From assembly GCA_964406155.1 (NCBI GenBank), contig CAYOQR010000006.1, forward strand, positions 85,467 to 149,466: a stretch of 64,000 bases of DNA, read 5' to 3'. Position numbers and translations under genes: made by a program. Every line of letters begins with the position of its first letter. Positions within the stretch are counted from its first letter, which is position 1. The notes beneath the pieces are model-generated. The model was given only the letters and a program-made list of their open reading frames with translations, had not been told where the DNA came from and made no database searches. Shown here in pieces: positions 33,475-41,989 of this stretch. The DNA comes from Dongia_B sp964406155. GTDB lineage: Bacteria; Pseudomonadota; Alphaproteobacteria; Dongiales; Dongiaceae.

Positions 33475-33939
33475 ATGATCCGGCTGCGGCCGCATCATCT
33501 TCTGTGCGTGCTGACTTTCGCGGGGCGTGGTTACACGCCCCGCTTCACTTTGGGCCTCAGCGATATCGTCGCGCGCCTCAGTCAAGGCGAAGAGATCGTG
33601 ATCGTTGAGGGGCCCGACGATATCTGCGCGCCGTGGCTACTGGAAACGGAACCGGCCTGCAACGACCTCACGCTCGGCGATGGCCGCAAGCGGCATTGCC
33701 ACGAACCGCGTATCATCGAACGGGACCGGCGCGCCGCCGCCGATATCGGTATCCTGCTCAACCGCCCTATTTCGCCCGGCACGCGCCTGCACCTGACCGC
33801 AGATCTCATTGCGCGCCTGCGAACTGCCTTCCAAGCCGGAACGATCCGTAGCGGCTGCGCCGCCTGCGAGTGGAAAGGTTTCTGCGATCAGCTCAGCAAC
33901 ACCGATTTTCAGGGTTGTCTATTGAAGGCCGTACAGTAG
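33475..33939 (+). CDS. DUF1284 domain protein
   Basis: 154-residue protein starting MIRLRPHHLLCVLTFAGRGY, the signature of DUF1284. Seven Cys residues are spaced through the protein, including CAACEWKGFC near the C-terminus followed by another Cys, a pattern that could hold an iron-sulfur cluster. The ATG is one base after the BioY stop, so the two are co-translated; a link to biotin or iron-sulfur enzymes is possible but unproven. Function unknown. Confidence 0.82.
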   Translation: MIRLRPHHLLCVLTFAGRGYTPRFTLGLSDIVARLSQGEEIVIVEGPDDICAPWLLETEPACNDLTLGDGRKRHCHEPRIIERDRRAAADIGILLNRPISPGTRLHLTADLIARLRTAFQAGTIRSGCAACEWKGFCDQLSNTDFQGCLLKAVQ

Positions 33940-34217
33940 CAGCGTGGTGCATGGCCGCGAACGGCTTCTCCGCAGAGCAATCGAGTATGATCATTCATCT
34001 CTGGTTCGCGCTCCGTGACGTCAGTGATCTTGCATCCGCCGCTGTCAGTTAGATGACTGGCGTGAAGCTGTCACGGCAAGCGACGAAAATGCTTTAAAAA
34101 CCGATATCAGGACGTCGCTCCACCTGCCGCGTAAGTGGAAGATTCACAGTTATCCATTTACCCTCGCAACAACGTATCGACGATGCCGAGCCGGGAGCAG
34201 GCATCCGCAGGTTGCTG

Positions 34218-34925
34218 ATGATAGATGGAGCAATTGCCACTCTACCGTGCTGGCACGGTGTGAATCGCCGCTTGCGATCGCGGCGAGGCATGCCCGCATC
34301 ATGGGCTCTTGTTCTAATCCTTCTAGCCCTGGCCTTTGCCGTCTCGTCCTTTGCCTTCGTGCAGCCGGCTTTCGCCGGCCAAAGCTATCCCAAACTCTGG
34401 GGCAGCATGGAAATCATGTCGAAGAATACCGCGCGTTTTCCCAAATGGGCCGACATGCTGCGGCGCTGGCATAACGGCGCCCCTTGCGACACGCCGACCT
34501 GCACGAACAAGGGCTGGGACAGTTTCATCGACAGCCTGCGCGGCAAGGACAAGATGACCCAGATCAAGGAGGTCAACCGCATCCTCAATCTGAAACCCTA
34601 TATTCTCGATATGCAGAATTGGGGCGTACCGGATTACTGGGAAACGCCCTTCGAATTTCTGAAGAAAAGCGGCGATTGCCATAGCTACGCGATCGCCAAG
34701 TATTTCGCTCTAAAAGCGTTGGGCATGCCGATCGACGATATGCGAATCATTGTCCTACACGACCTCAACCTGAACCTGGGACATGCCGTCCTCATCGTCT
34801 ATTACGACGGGCAGCAATTGCTGCTCGACAACCAGATCAGCACCGTCGTCCCGGCGGAGGTCGTGAAGCATTACCAGCCGGTCTATTCCATCAATGAGAA
34901 CCACTGGTGGCTGCATGTGCGTTAA
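34218..34925 (+). CDS. Periplasmic transglutaminase-like cysteine protease (BTLCP, LapG-like)
   Basis: 235-residue exported protein. A hydrophobic signal (WALVLILLALAFAVSSFAFV) ends at an AFAG cleavage site. The mature domain has the catalytic Cys in SGDCHSYAIAKY (154), His in LGHAVLIVYYDG (189) and Asp in LLLDNQ (204). This matches LapG, which cleaves large adhesins under c-di-GMP control through LapD. No LapD or adhesin gene is in the window. ATG 34218 is used; ATG 34290 just before the signal core is equally possible. Confidence 0.88.
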   Translation: MIDGAIATLPCWHGVNRRLRSRRGMPASWALVLILLALAFAVSSFAFVQPAFAGQSYPKLWGSMEIMSKNTARFPKWADMLRRWHNGAPCDTPTCTNKGWDSFIDSLRGKDKMTQIKEVNRILNLKPYILDMQNWGVPDYWETPFEFLKKSGDCHSYAIAKYFALKALGMPIDDMRIIVLHDLNLNLGHAVLIVYYDGQQLLLDNQISTVVPAEVVKHYQPVYSINENHWWLHVR

Positions 34926-35017
34926 CGGTCATCCCTGCCTGTCGCGTCGATCCGGCCCGTCAGGGGATAAGACTAAAATCCATGACAGTCGTAACCTCGT
35001 GTCTCAGGCTTAACGCC

Positions 35018-35055
35018 GGGCACGGCATTTATTAAAATAAAATAAGTGCCAGCAT
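35018..35055. other. AT-rich inverted repeat upstream of the MntP-like gene
   Basis: GGCATTTATT and AATAAGTGCC can pair over 10 bp (one G-U) around a short A-rich loop. It sits in the 245-base gap before the MntP-like gene. I could not match the gap to the yybP-ykoY manganese riboswitch. Further right, CCAGTGCCACTGG (35148-35160) forms a small hairpin just before the start codon. Confidence 0.3.
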
Positions 35056-35170
35056 CATCAGCCGCAGGCCACGAAAGCCATTTGTCAGGCAGTCATAGCA
35101 CCGTCGCAGCCTCCAATCAGTTTGTCTGCTTAGCCGGCCCTGATCAGCCAGTGCCACTGGATTTTCGCGT

Positions 35171-35806
35171 GTGTGGAATTTTTGTATGAATTGGTTTTTC
35201 GTCATCGCCCTTGCCATCTCGTCCAGCATCGACAACCTGGCCGTCGGTGTCTCCTATGGCGTGCGCGATATCCGCATTCCCTTGGCAGCCAATCTGCTGA
35301 TTGCCGCCATCTGCTTCATCTTCAGCGAACTTGGCATCCTCCTGGGCCAATCGATTGCCACCCTGCTGCCGGGGAAATTGCCCGATCTGGTCGGCGCGAT
35401 ACTGTTGCTGCTGATCGGTTTGCGGATCCTGCTGCTGGCCCTGCCCCGCCAGTCGCGGCGTCAGGAACCGGATCGGCCGGCGACGGGATGGCGCGGCCTT
35501 CTCCGCCAGGCGGAGACCTTGATGGCCGGTGAAGCCGGCGAGATCGGCATCACCGAATCCATCATCCTGGGGATCGCGCTTTCGGCCAATGCGCTGACCA
35601 ATGCGCTGGGCGCCGGCCTTCTCGGCATGCCGCCTTTCGCCATTTCGCTGGCGGCGGCCATCGGCAGCTTCGTGACCGTGGCGGTCGGCGTCGCGCTTGG
35701 ATTCCGGCTGGCCCATATCCGCATCGGCGAACATTCGATCGGCCGGTTCGGCACTTTCATCAGCGGCATCGTCCTGATCGGCCTTGCCGTCAAGACGTTC
35801 CTCTAA
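35171..35806 (+). CDS. MntP/YtaF-like membrane exporter
   Basis: 211-residue protein with six predicted helices in two groups of three. ISSSIDNLAVGVSYG near the N-terminus and ALSANALTNALGAGLLG in the second half are the paired Asp/Asn-containing motifs of MntP-type manganese exporters and the related YtaF family. The second motif has Asn-Ala-Leu-Thr-Asn instead of an Asp, so it is closer to YtaF than to MntP. GTG 35171 or ATG 35186 may be the start. Substrate uncertain; divalent metal export is the family expectation. Confidence 0.78.
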   Translation: MWNFCMNWFFVIALAISSSIDNLAVGVSYGVRDIRIPLAANLLIAAICFIFSELGILLGQSIATLLPGKLPDLVGAILLLLIGLRILLLALPRQSRRQEPDRPATGWRGLLRQAETLMAGEAGEIGITESIILGIALSANALTNALGAGLLGMPPFAISLAAAIGSFVTVAVGVALGFRLAHIRIGEHSIGRFGTFISGIVLIGLAVKTFL

Positions 35807-35846
35807 GGCTGCCGCCTGATCCGTCCTCTTCTCTTCGGTTCTTCGG

Positions 35847-36785
35847 TCAGGCGAAATCGGGATCGCGATCGATCTGCTGCCGCAGCCAGGTGGTGAAGCG
35901 CTGGATGCGCAATTCCTGGGCCCGCTCCTTCATGCAGATGAGATACCAGCCACCGGGCTGAGGCGCGCTGACATCGAAAGGCCGCACCAAACGTCCGGCC
36001 TGGAGATCCTCCGCCACCAGGAAATGCGGCGCCAGCGCGACGCCCTGACCATCGGCCGCAGCCGCCAGGGCCAGAAGATAGGAATCGAATTTCGGCACGG
36101 CGCGGCCGTTGAGATGGCTGCGGCCCTTGAGATGGGGCACACCGGCCGCCACACGCCAGACATCCCAATCCTCCGCCTTGTTGAAGAGCTGCAGCAAGGC
36201 GTGATCGGCGAGATCGGCCGGCTGGCGCAGGCCCTTGCCGGCAGTCGCCAGCGCTGGGCTGCAGACCGCCTCCAGCCGTGCCTTCGCCAGGAAGGTGTAA
36301 TGATAGCTGGGATCGGCCGTGTCGCCGGTGCAGATCATGCCGAGATCGGCGGTGCTGGGGTCGAAATGCCAGTGGAAATGGCTGGTGTTGAACCGCACCA
36401 GGATATCCGGATTGACCGTCTGGAAATCATGCAGGCGGGGAATGAGCCAGCGCACCGCCACCGTCACATAGACCTGTACCATCAGATCGTCGGTCTTCGC
36501 GGTGCGCAGGACCAGTTCGGTGCCCTGGCCGATACGGTCGAAGGCATCCCGCAGGAAGGGATAATAGAGCGCGCCGGCATCGGTCAGTTCCACCCGCCGG
36601 GCGGTGCGGTGAAACAAGCTGGTGCCGAGACGCTCCTCCAGCCCGGCGATCTGATGGCTGACCGCCGACTGGGTGATGTTCAGCTCATCCGCCGCCGCCC
36701 GGAAACTGCTGAGCCGCGCCGCCGCTTCGAAGGCCCGCAGGGCTGTGAGAGGGGGTATCTGTCGCCGCATCGGGGCTGGCCGCAT
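35847..36785 (-). CDS. LysR-family transcriptional regulator, GcvA-like
   Basis: 312-residue regulator. HTH: LTALRAFEAAARLSSFRAAADELNITQSAVSHQIAGLEERLGTSLFHRTARRVELTDAG. The effector domain ends with GVALAPHFLVAEDLQAGRLVRPFD, as in GcvA-like proteins. An internal ATG gives a start six residues later. It is divergent from the GATase1-AraC regulator, and an AGATGA-7-TCATCT palindrome lies between them. Target unknown. Confidence 0.9.
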   Translation of the reverse strand: MRPAPMRRQIPPLTALRAFEAAARLSSFRAAADELNITQSAVSHQIAGLEERLGTSLFHRTARRVELTDAGALYYPFLRDAFDRIGQGTELVLRTAKTDDLMVQVYVTVAVRWLIPRLHDFQTVNPDILVRFNTSHFHWHFDPSTADLGMICTGDTADPSYHYTFLAKARLEAVCSPALATAGKGLRQPADLADHALLQLFNKAEDWDVWRVAAGVPHLKGRSHLNGRAVPKFDSYLLALAAAADGQGVALAPHFLVAEDLQAGRLVRPFDVSAPQPGGWYLICMKERAQELRIQRFTTWLRQQIDRDPDFA

Positions 36786-36824
36786 CCGTCAAAACCGGGA
36801 CCATTCCCAGTCTATTCCGTGGGT

Positions 36825-36843
36825 AGATGACTTTTTCTCATCT
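36825..36843. promoter_or_regulatory. LysR-type operator, AGATGA-7-TCATCT
   Basis: Perfect 6-bp inverted arms with a 7-base centre, 40 bases upstream of the LysR start in the divergent intergenic region. Arm length and spacing resemble the operator at 18778-18796. Confidence 0.5.
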
Positions 36844-36937
36844 GACAATGATATAGTCTCGCTTGCGTCCGGGGCGCCGGATGCCGACGCTGGACAGGCC
36901 GTGAGATTGCGGCAGAAGCGAGTAGAACCGGCGCCAG

Positions 36938-38065
36938 ATGCAGAACCTTCAGACCCGCCCCGCGACCCCCGAACGCTCCTTGCGGCCGATGCCGGCCATG
37001 CCGTCGCGACAGCCGCATTTGCGCCCCGTTCCGGCGGCCCGGCCCGCAACGGTTCCTCCGTCCGGCGTAACCCAGGCCCCGGCCCCCGACGCCAATCCCC
37101 TGCTGCGCCGCAACCTGGCCAGCGGCCGGATCGATATCGCCCTGGTGCTGCTGCCGGGTTTCCCGCTCTATGACCTCTCCGCCCTGTGCGACTGCTTCGC
37201 CACCGCCAATCACCGGGCCGGCCGGGATATCTTCGCCTGGCGCTTGCTGAGCCTGGACGGGCAGCCCGTCGCCAGTTCGCTGGGCGCGCCGATCGCACCG
37301 GCAGCGGCGATCGACTGGCAGAGCCATCCCGACAACATCATCCTGCTCAGCGGCGAGGCAACGGCGCCGATGAAGCTGCAGGCCTGGCTGCGGCACGCGG
37401 TCGCCCGGCATGCGCATATCGCCGCCAGCGGCGCTGCGGTCGGTGTCCTGGCCCGCAGCGGCATTCTCGCCGGCAAGAGCTGCACCGCCCATTGGTCGGC
37501 ACGCGAGGCGCTGCAGGAGGCCCTACCGGATCTCCTGGTCAAGGACCGTCTCTATGTCAGCCATGACCGCCGCATCACCTGCGCCGGCGGCAAGGCGCTG
37601 ATGGATTTCGCCCTCGCCTGCGTCGCGACGGCGCTCGACGAACGCCATGCCCGCCAGATCGCCGATGTACTCAATCATGATCGGCTGCGCCCCGGCACCG
37701 AGAGCCAGCATGCCTCGCCCTCGGGCATGCGCGGCATCCATAACCGCTCGCTGCTGCGGGCGATCGAGATGATCGAAGCCAATCTCGCCGAACCGCTCTC
37801 GACCGAGGATCTGGCCGATGAGGTCGGCATCTGCCCCCGGCAGTTGCAGCGCCTGTTCAAGCGCCAGTTCGACCTGGCGCCGGGTCAGTTCGCCATGCAG
37901 CGCCGCATGCAGCGGGCGCGGCAATTGCTGCACCAGACGGAAATGAGCATTACCGAGGTCGGCGTGGCCCTGGGTTTCATCTCGCTGTCGCATTTTTCCC
38001 GCTGCTACATGCGGGCTTTCGGTCGCCAGCCGCGCCATGATCGGCTGCGCCTGATCTGCGATTGA
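36938..38065 (+). CDS. GATase1-like AraC-family regulator (GbdR/CdhR/GlxA type)
   Basis: 375-residue regulator. An unusual Pro/Ala-rich extension covers the first 60 residues. A DJ-1/PfpI-like domain follows (about 64-235); at the nucleophile elbow the sequence is AASGAAVGVLARSGIL, with no Cys, as in ligand-sensing members. The C-terminal AraC double HTH (about 270-370) includes LADEVGICPRQLQRLFKRQFD and GVALGFISLSHFSRCYMRAFG. In Pseudomonas, proteins of this architecture (GbdR, CdhR, SouR) control betaine, carnitine and sarcosine catabolism. The dimethylglycine dehydrogenase-like genes 4 kb downstream fit that role. Confidence 0.85.
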   Translation: MQNLQTRPATPERSLRPMPAMPSRQPHLRPVPAARPATVPPSGVTQAPAPDANPLLRRNLASGRIDIALVLLPGFPLYDLSALCDCFATANHRAGRDIFAWRLLSLDGQPVASSLGAPIAPAAAIDWQSHPDNIILLSGEATAPMKLQAWLRHAVARHAHIAASGAAVGVLARSGILAGKSCTAHWSAREALQEALPDLLVKDRLYVSHDRRITCAGGKALMDFALACVATALDERHARQIADVLNHDRLRPGTESQHASPSGMRGIHNRSLLRAIEMIEANLAEPLSTEDLADEVGICPRQLQRLFKRQFDLAPGQFAMQRRMQRARQLLHQTEMSITEVGVALGFISLSHFSRCYMRAFGRQPRHDRLRLICD

Positions 38066-38090
38066 GGACGTAGCAGACGCCGATCGGCTT

Positions 38091-39323
38091 CTAGTCGGCC
38101 GGCCGAGCTGGCCGCATCAGTGCGGCCATGGTCAATGCCGCGACCGCCAGCGTGAGCGGCGCGAACGACACCCACAGCACGAGGTCCCAGCCGCGCGAGG
38201 CGAGCAGGCTCCCCGAAGAGAATGAGCCCACGGCCATCGTCCCGAAGACGATGAAGTCGTTGAGCGCCTGGACGCGCGTCTTCTCCTCCGGACGATGGCA
38301 GTTGAGCACCAACGCGGAAGCTCCGACGAAACCGAAATTCCATCCGACGCCGAGCAGGATCAGCGTCAGCCAGAAATGCATGACATCGATGCCCGCCAGT
38401 CCGGTTACGCCCGAGGCGCCGATCAGCGCGAGACCCGCCGCCACGACACGGCCCGCGCCGAAGTGCGTGATCAGGCGCCCGGTGAAAAAGCTTGGCGCAT
38501 ACATGGCGATGACGTGCCATTGCAGGCCGAGATTGGACGTCTCCTGGCTGTGGCCGCACATCCGCATGGCGAGCGGCGCCGCCGTCATCAGGAAGTTCAT
38601 CAGCATGTAGGAGACCGCGCCGCAGGTGGCGGCGATGATGAAGCGCGGCTGCCGCACGATCTCGGCAAGCGGACGTCCGCCCGCGATCTCGGCGGTGGTC
38701 GGCATCGGCAGACGAATGCCCGCGAGTACGATTGCCGACAAGGCCGACACCAGTGCCTGGACGAGGAAGGTCGCCGCGAACATGTAGGGCTGCCACAAAT
38801 ACATGGTGTAGGTGACCAGTTGCGGCCCGATCACGCCGGCCGCCACACCGCCCGCCATGACGATGGAGAGCGCACGCGGCCGCCATTCCGGCTCGACACA
38901 ATCGGCCGCGGCAAAGCGGAAAGAGAGCACCACGGCAGCATAGGCGCCGCCGAAGAAAGTCGCGCAACAGAAGAGCCAGAACGATCCTAGGATGACGGCG
39001 AGCGCTGCCAGCAGTCCTGTGAACACCCCGCAGGCAGTGCCGGCGAGGAAGACGGCCCGGCGCCCATGGCGGCGCGCGATCATGCCGGTCGGCAGGATGC
39101 AGGCAGCCATGCCGACCACGAAAATGGAGATCGGCAGCGTCGCCAGCGCCTTGTCGGGCGCCAGCATGGCACCGATGATCGCCCCGGTGGCGTAGACCAC
39201 CGTGGAATTGGCACCGGCGAGCGCCTGTGCGATGGCCAGCCGGGCGATGGTGCTACGTTGTTGACGCCGGCTGCCCAGAGCGAAGGGATGTTGTTCCACA
39301 GATGTTGTGCTTGCTTGGGACAT
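38091..39323 (-). CDS. Major facilitator superfamily transporter
   Basis: 410-residue inner-membrane transporter with about 12 helices. The loop 2-3 motif appears as TGMIARRHGRRAVFLAGTACG, and a long central loop separates two six-helix halves (PMPTTAEIAGGRPLAEIVRQPRF). ATG 39323 is chosen with GAGG ahead; GTG 39335 would overlap the TPR gene stop (GTGA). It is the second gene of a TPR-MFS unit divergent from an AraC regulator. Substrate unknown; a YbjJ/Bcr-like efflux role is possible. Confidence 0.88.
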   Translation of the reverse strand: MSQASTTSVEQHPFALGSRRQQRSTIARLAIAQALAGANSTVVYATGAIIGAMLAPDKALATLPISIFVVGMAACILPTGMIARRHGRRAVFLAGTACGVFTGLLAALAVILGSFWLFCCATFFGGAYAAVVLSFRFAAADCVEPEWRPRALSIVMAGGVAAGVIGPQLVTYTMYLWQPYMFAATFLVQALVSALSAIVLAGIRLPMPTTAEIAGGRPLAEIVRQPRFIIAATCGAVSYMLMNFLMTAAPLAMRMCGHSQETSNLGLQWHVIAMYAPSFFTGRLITHFGAGRVVAAGLALIGASGVTGLAGIDVMHFWLTLILLGVGWNFGFVGASALVLNCHRPEEKTRVQALNDFIVFGTMAVGSFSSGSLLASRGWDLVLWVSFAPLTLAVAALTMAALMRPARPAD

Positions 39324-39331
39324 GACGCGCC

Positions 39332-40651
39332 TCACATCGCCAGACCGGCGCGCCAGCGCGTATCGCGGGGCGAGGGACGACGATGGAGGCGGCGATCGAG
39401 CAAGGTGCGCGCCCTCTCGGTCTCGCCGCCGCGCATCAGGGCGACCAGCAACGTGTCCTCGATCACCTCGCGCTGCGCGCCGCTGCCGCCGATCCGCACG
39501 ACCTCGGCCGCGACCGTCTCCAGAATGCGCGCGCTTGCCGCATAATCCCCCTCGGCAAAGGCCATCGCCGCGCGGCCGATCGCCGGGACCACCGGACCGG
39601 CTGCGAGCGAGCCATTGGCGACCAGCACCTCCAGCGCGCCAATGCGCTGTTCGAGGGCTGCGGTATCGCCGATTGCCGCTTCGATCAGCGCCAGATGCGG
39701 ATCCACGAAACCATGTCCCGGCTTGGGAAAGGCCCGGCGTGCATAATCGGCGGCCTCCTGCCAGCGGTCCTCCGGCACATTATGGCCATAGGCTTCCAGC
39801 CGCCACAGGAGCGATGCCGCATCACTGACGATATTGATCGGCATGCCCTGCGACACCGACGGCCGGATCTTGTCCGCATAGAGGGCGAGCGCCGTCTCGG
39901 CATCGCCACGCTCCAGGGCGACCAGCGCCGCGTGCCAGGCGATGTGGCCGTAGAGGATGCCGCTGCGATCATAGCCCGGCAGCCAGCCCGAAATCAGCGC
40001 CTCGGCATCGTTGCCGGCACCGCCCTCGAACATGGCATGCGTCAATGCATGGACGCCGTTGGCATTCTCCCGGCGTAAGCCGAAGGCTCGCTCCAGCATG
40101 GCGCGGCCACGCGAGACCTCACCATTTTCGGCCAGCGCCCAGCCGTGATAGGTCAGGAACCACCAATCATCGGCGCCATACTGAGCCATGTGGCGCTGGC
40201 ACAGATCGACGCGCGCCTGATCATGGTCCGCCATGCCGGAGAAAGCGAAAAGGCCGAACGCGCCGAGGGGCAGCGACAGAATGACCCTGTCCCGTGGCCA
40301 GCGATCAGCATGGGCGAGCGCCCCGGCCAGTGCCTTTTGCGACTTACCGGCAATCGCCAGTGCGAGCACCTCGACATGGCTCGCTTCCCGCGCATCACCA
40401 TGTGCCGAAACCTTCTCCTCGGCGATCGCGATGCGCGCGCGCGCCTCGCCGGGCTGGGCCCGCATTGCATGCAGCCGCGCACGCGCCGCGTGGGCCAGGG
40501 CGAAATCGGCATCGGCCGCAATCGCGGCATCGAGCTTCTCCGCCGCCCCTGGCCAGCCGGCCAGCATGAGGGTCACGCCGTCGCGATAGAGCCCAGCCGC
40601 CTGATCCGACGCGGTTGAAAGGTGAAGGCCGTAACTGTCGACAGTCGCCAT
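39332..40651 (-). CDS. Tetratricopeptide-repeat protein, TTC38-like
   Basis: 439-residue soluble helical-repeat protein. TPR-like pairs run through the protein (for example LDAAIAADADFALAHAARARLHAMR and RGRAMLERAFGLRRENANGVHALTHAMFEGG). The conserved LPLGAFGLFAFSG and YGHIAWHAALVALERGD segments recall the TTC38 family. ATG 40651 is used; an upstream frame to 40783 looks non-coding. No signal peptide or catalytic motif is evident. It is coupled to the MFS gene and divergent from an AraC regulator. Confidence 0.85.
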   Translation of the reverse strand: MATVDSYGLHLSTASDQAAGLYRDGVTLMLAGWPGAAEKLDAAIAADADFALAHAARARLHAMRAQPGEARARIAIAEEKVSAHGDAREASHVEVLALAIAGKSQKALAGALAHADRWPRDRVILSLPLGAFGLFAFSGMADHDQARVDLCQRHMAQYGADDWWFLTYHGWALAENGEVSRGRAMLERAFGLRRENANGVHALTHAMFEGGAGNDAEALISGWLPGYDRSGILYGHIAWHAALVALERGDAETALALYADKIRPSVSQGMPINIVSDAASLLWRLEAYGHNVPEDRWQEAADYARRAFPKPGHGFVDPHLALIEAAIGDTAALEQRIGALEVLVANGSLAAGPVVPAIGRAAMAFAEGDYAASARILETVAAEVVRIGGSGAQREVIEDTLLVALMRGGETERARTLLDRRLHRRPSPRDTRWRAGLAM

Positions 40652-40761
40652 GGCGGCTCTTTCCAAATTCCATTGTGCTGCGAGACGACGCCGCACGGCC
40701 GTCGGACTTGCCGTCTGGACTATAAGCGCTCCCACCTTGTCCGTCTTTCGATTAGATGCCA

Positions 40762-40778
40762 CGATATATATAATATCG
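40762..40778. promoter_or_regulatory. AT-rich palindrome CGATAT-5-ATATCG
   Basis: Perfect 6-bp arms around ATATA in the divergent gap between the TPR gene and the AraC gene, 29 bases before the AraC ATG. It may be an AraC operator or simply overlap a -10 region. Confidence 0.4.
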
Positions 40779-40806
40779 GCCAAAGATCGCTTGTGCTGGA
40801 TTGCCT

Positions 40807-41598
40807 ATGTTGGATTGGAAGACGGCTGAAGTGCCTGCCGATGCGCCGCCGCCGCATCCGATAACCATGCGCGCCCAGACGATTCCGGCGCGCAGCTATT
40901 TCCCCGAGCACCGACATGATTGGGGGCAACTCGTCTATGCGATCTCGGGTGTCCTTGCCGTCGCCGTTGCCGGGCAATCTTTCGCCATCTCGCCCGAACA
41001 GGCCGTTTGGCTGCCGACGGGGGTCGCCCATCGCGTGGGGTCGCTGCTCGGCGCCGAATTCCGCAGTCTCTGGATCGCCAGTGCTGTAGTCTCCGCCCTC
41101 CCCGGCGAGCCCACAGTCATCAGCGTCGGGCCGCTCCTGAGAGCCTTGATCGCGGAGACGGTCGAGCTCCGGCGCGCGGATGAGGACGACGGATATGCCG
41201 GCCGTGTCACCCAGATGATCCTCGATCAATTGCGCCGGGCGACACCGGTTTCCGCAGCCCTGCCGTGGCCGAGTGGCGGTGGTCTCGCCCGCTTGTGCGA
41301 AGCGCTTTACGCCGACCCTGCGGATTCCCGTTCAGCCGAGGATTGGGGTCGCGCACTGGGCATGTCCTCGCGCACCCTGACCCGCCGTTTCGAGGCCGAA
41401 CTCGGCATGAGCCTGCGGTCGTGGCGCCGCCGGATGCGGGTGTTCAAGGCAATCGAACTGCTCGGCGGCGGCATGGATGTCACCAGAACGGCGCTGGAGC
41501 TCGGCTATGGCTCGGCCTCGGCATTCATCTATGCGTTCCGCACGAGTACGGGGATGAGCCCTCAAGTTTACATACGGAAAGCACCGCGCATCCTGTAA
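40807..41598 (+). CDS. AraC-family transcriptional regulator with N-terminal cupin
   Basis: 263-residue regulator. N-terminal cupin (RSYFPEHRHDWGQLVYAISGVLAV, then EQAVWLPTGVAHRV) followed by an AraC double HTH at about 165-260 (SAEDWGRALGMSSRTLTRRFEAELGMSLRSWRRRMR, ALELGYGSASAFIYAFRTSTGMSP). ATG 40807 is used; TTG 40801 is in frame. It is divergent from the TPR-MFS pair and most likely regulates it. A small hairpin CATGAG-5-CTCATG lies 64 bases after the stop. Confidence 0.9.
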   Translation: MLDWKTAEVPADAPPPHPITMRAQTIPARSYFPEHRHDWGQLVYAISGVLAVAVAGQSFAISPEQAVWLPTGVAHRVGSLLGAEFRSLWIASAVVSALPGEPTVISVGPLLRALIAETVELRRADEDDGYAGRVTQMILDQLRRATPVSAALPWPSGGGLARLCEALYADPADSRSAEDWGRALGMSSRTLTRRFEAELGMSLRSWRRRMRVFKAIELLGGGMDVTRTALELGYGSASAFIYAFRTSTGMSPQVYIRKAPRIL

Positions 41599-41989
41599 GC
41601 AGGGTACCGCGGATCATCACGATGATGGTCTCGTCGAAGCGATCGGCGCAGCGACGGAAAGCATGAGCTTACCTCATGTATTGGTGAATTAGTCTCGCTT
41701 GCGAATTCCACTATTTCCAGGGAAAACTGCCTTGGCGGCATATACAGCCGGGAGCGTCAGGCATGAACCAAAATCACCTAAAGGGAAGCACGCAGTGTCC
41801 TGTCGGTGAGCGGCAGCCATGGCTTGGTTGGGTCGCTGGGCCGGGTTTCCCCCTACCCGCATAACCTGAAGGCATGAGGGTCCAATCCTATGGGCCGTTG
41901 CCCCGCCGGACGGCCCACGCAAAACTGATCCAGGCAAGACTGATCCCGTCGAACCAGTAGCATCCAGCAGTTTTTCACAGGGGACAAGA
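41599..41989. promoter_or_regulatory. Long, structured leader/intergenic region before the first dimethylglycine dehydrogenase-like gene
   Basis: 391 bases without a gene. The last 150 bases contain several hairpins: CGGGT/ACCCG (about 41842-41859), and a strong 7-bp stem GGGCCGT/ACGGCCC (about 41892-41916) enclosing a C-rich loop. This density suggests a structured 5' untranslated region. I could not match it to the glycine, THF, SAM or cobalamin riboswitch consensus; only a GGGAA piece recalls the last. The gene's own ribosome-binding site is AGGGGA. Confidence 0.35.

Noticed and set aside
34926..35170. yybP-ykoY manganese riboswitch upstream of the MntP-like gene
   Set aside because: The conserved loop sequences could not be found; only an AT-rich stem and a small GC hairpin are visible.
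41760..41880. Possible cobalamin riboswitch before the first dimethylglycine dehydrogenase-like gene
   Set aside because: Only an AAAGGGAA piece fits; the conserved GCCACTG-type box and the central pairing are missing.
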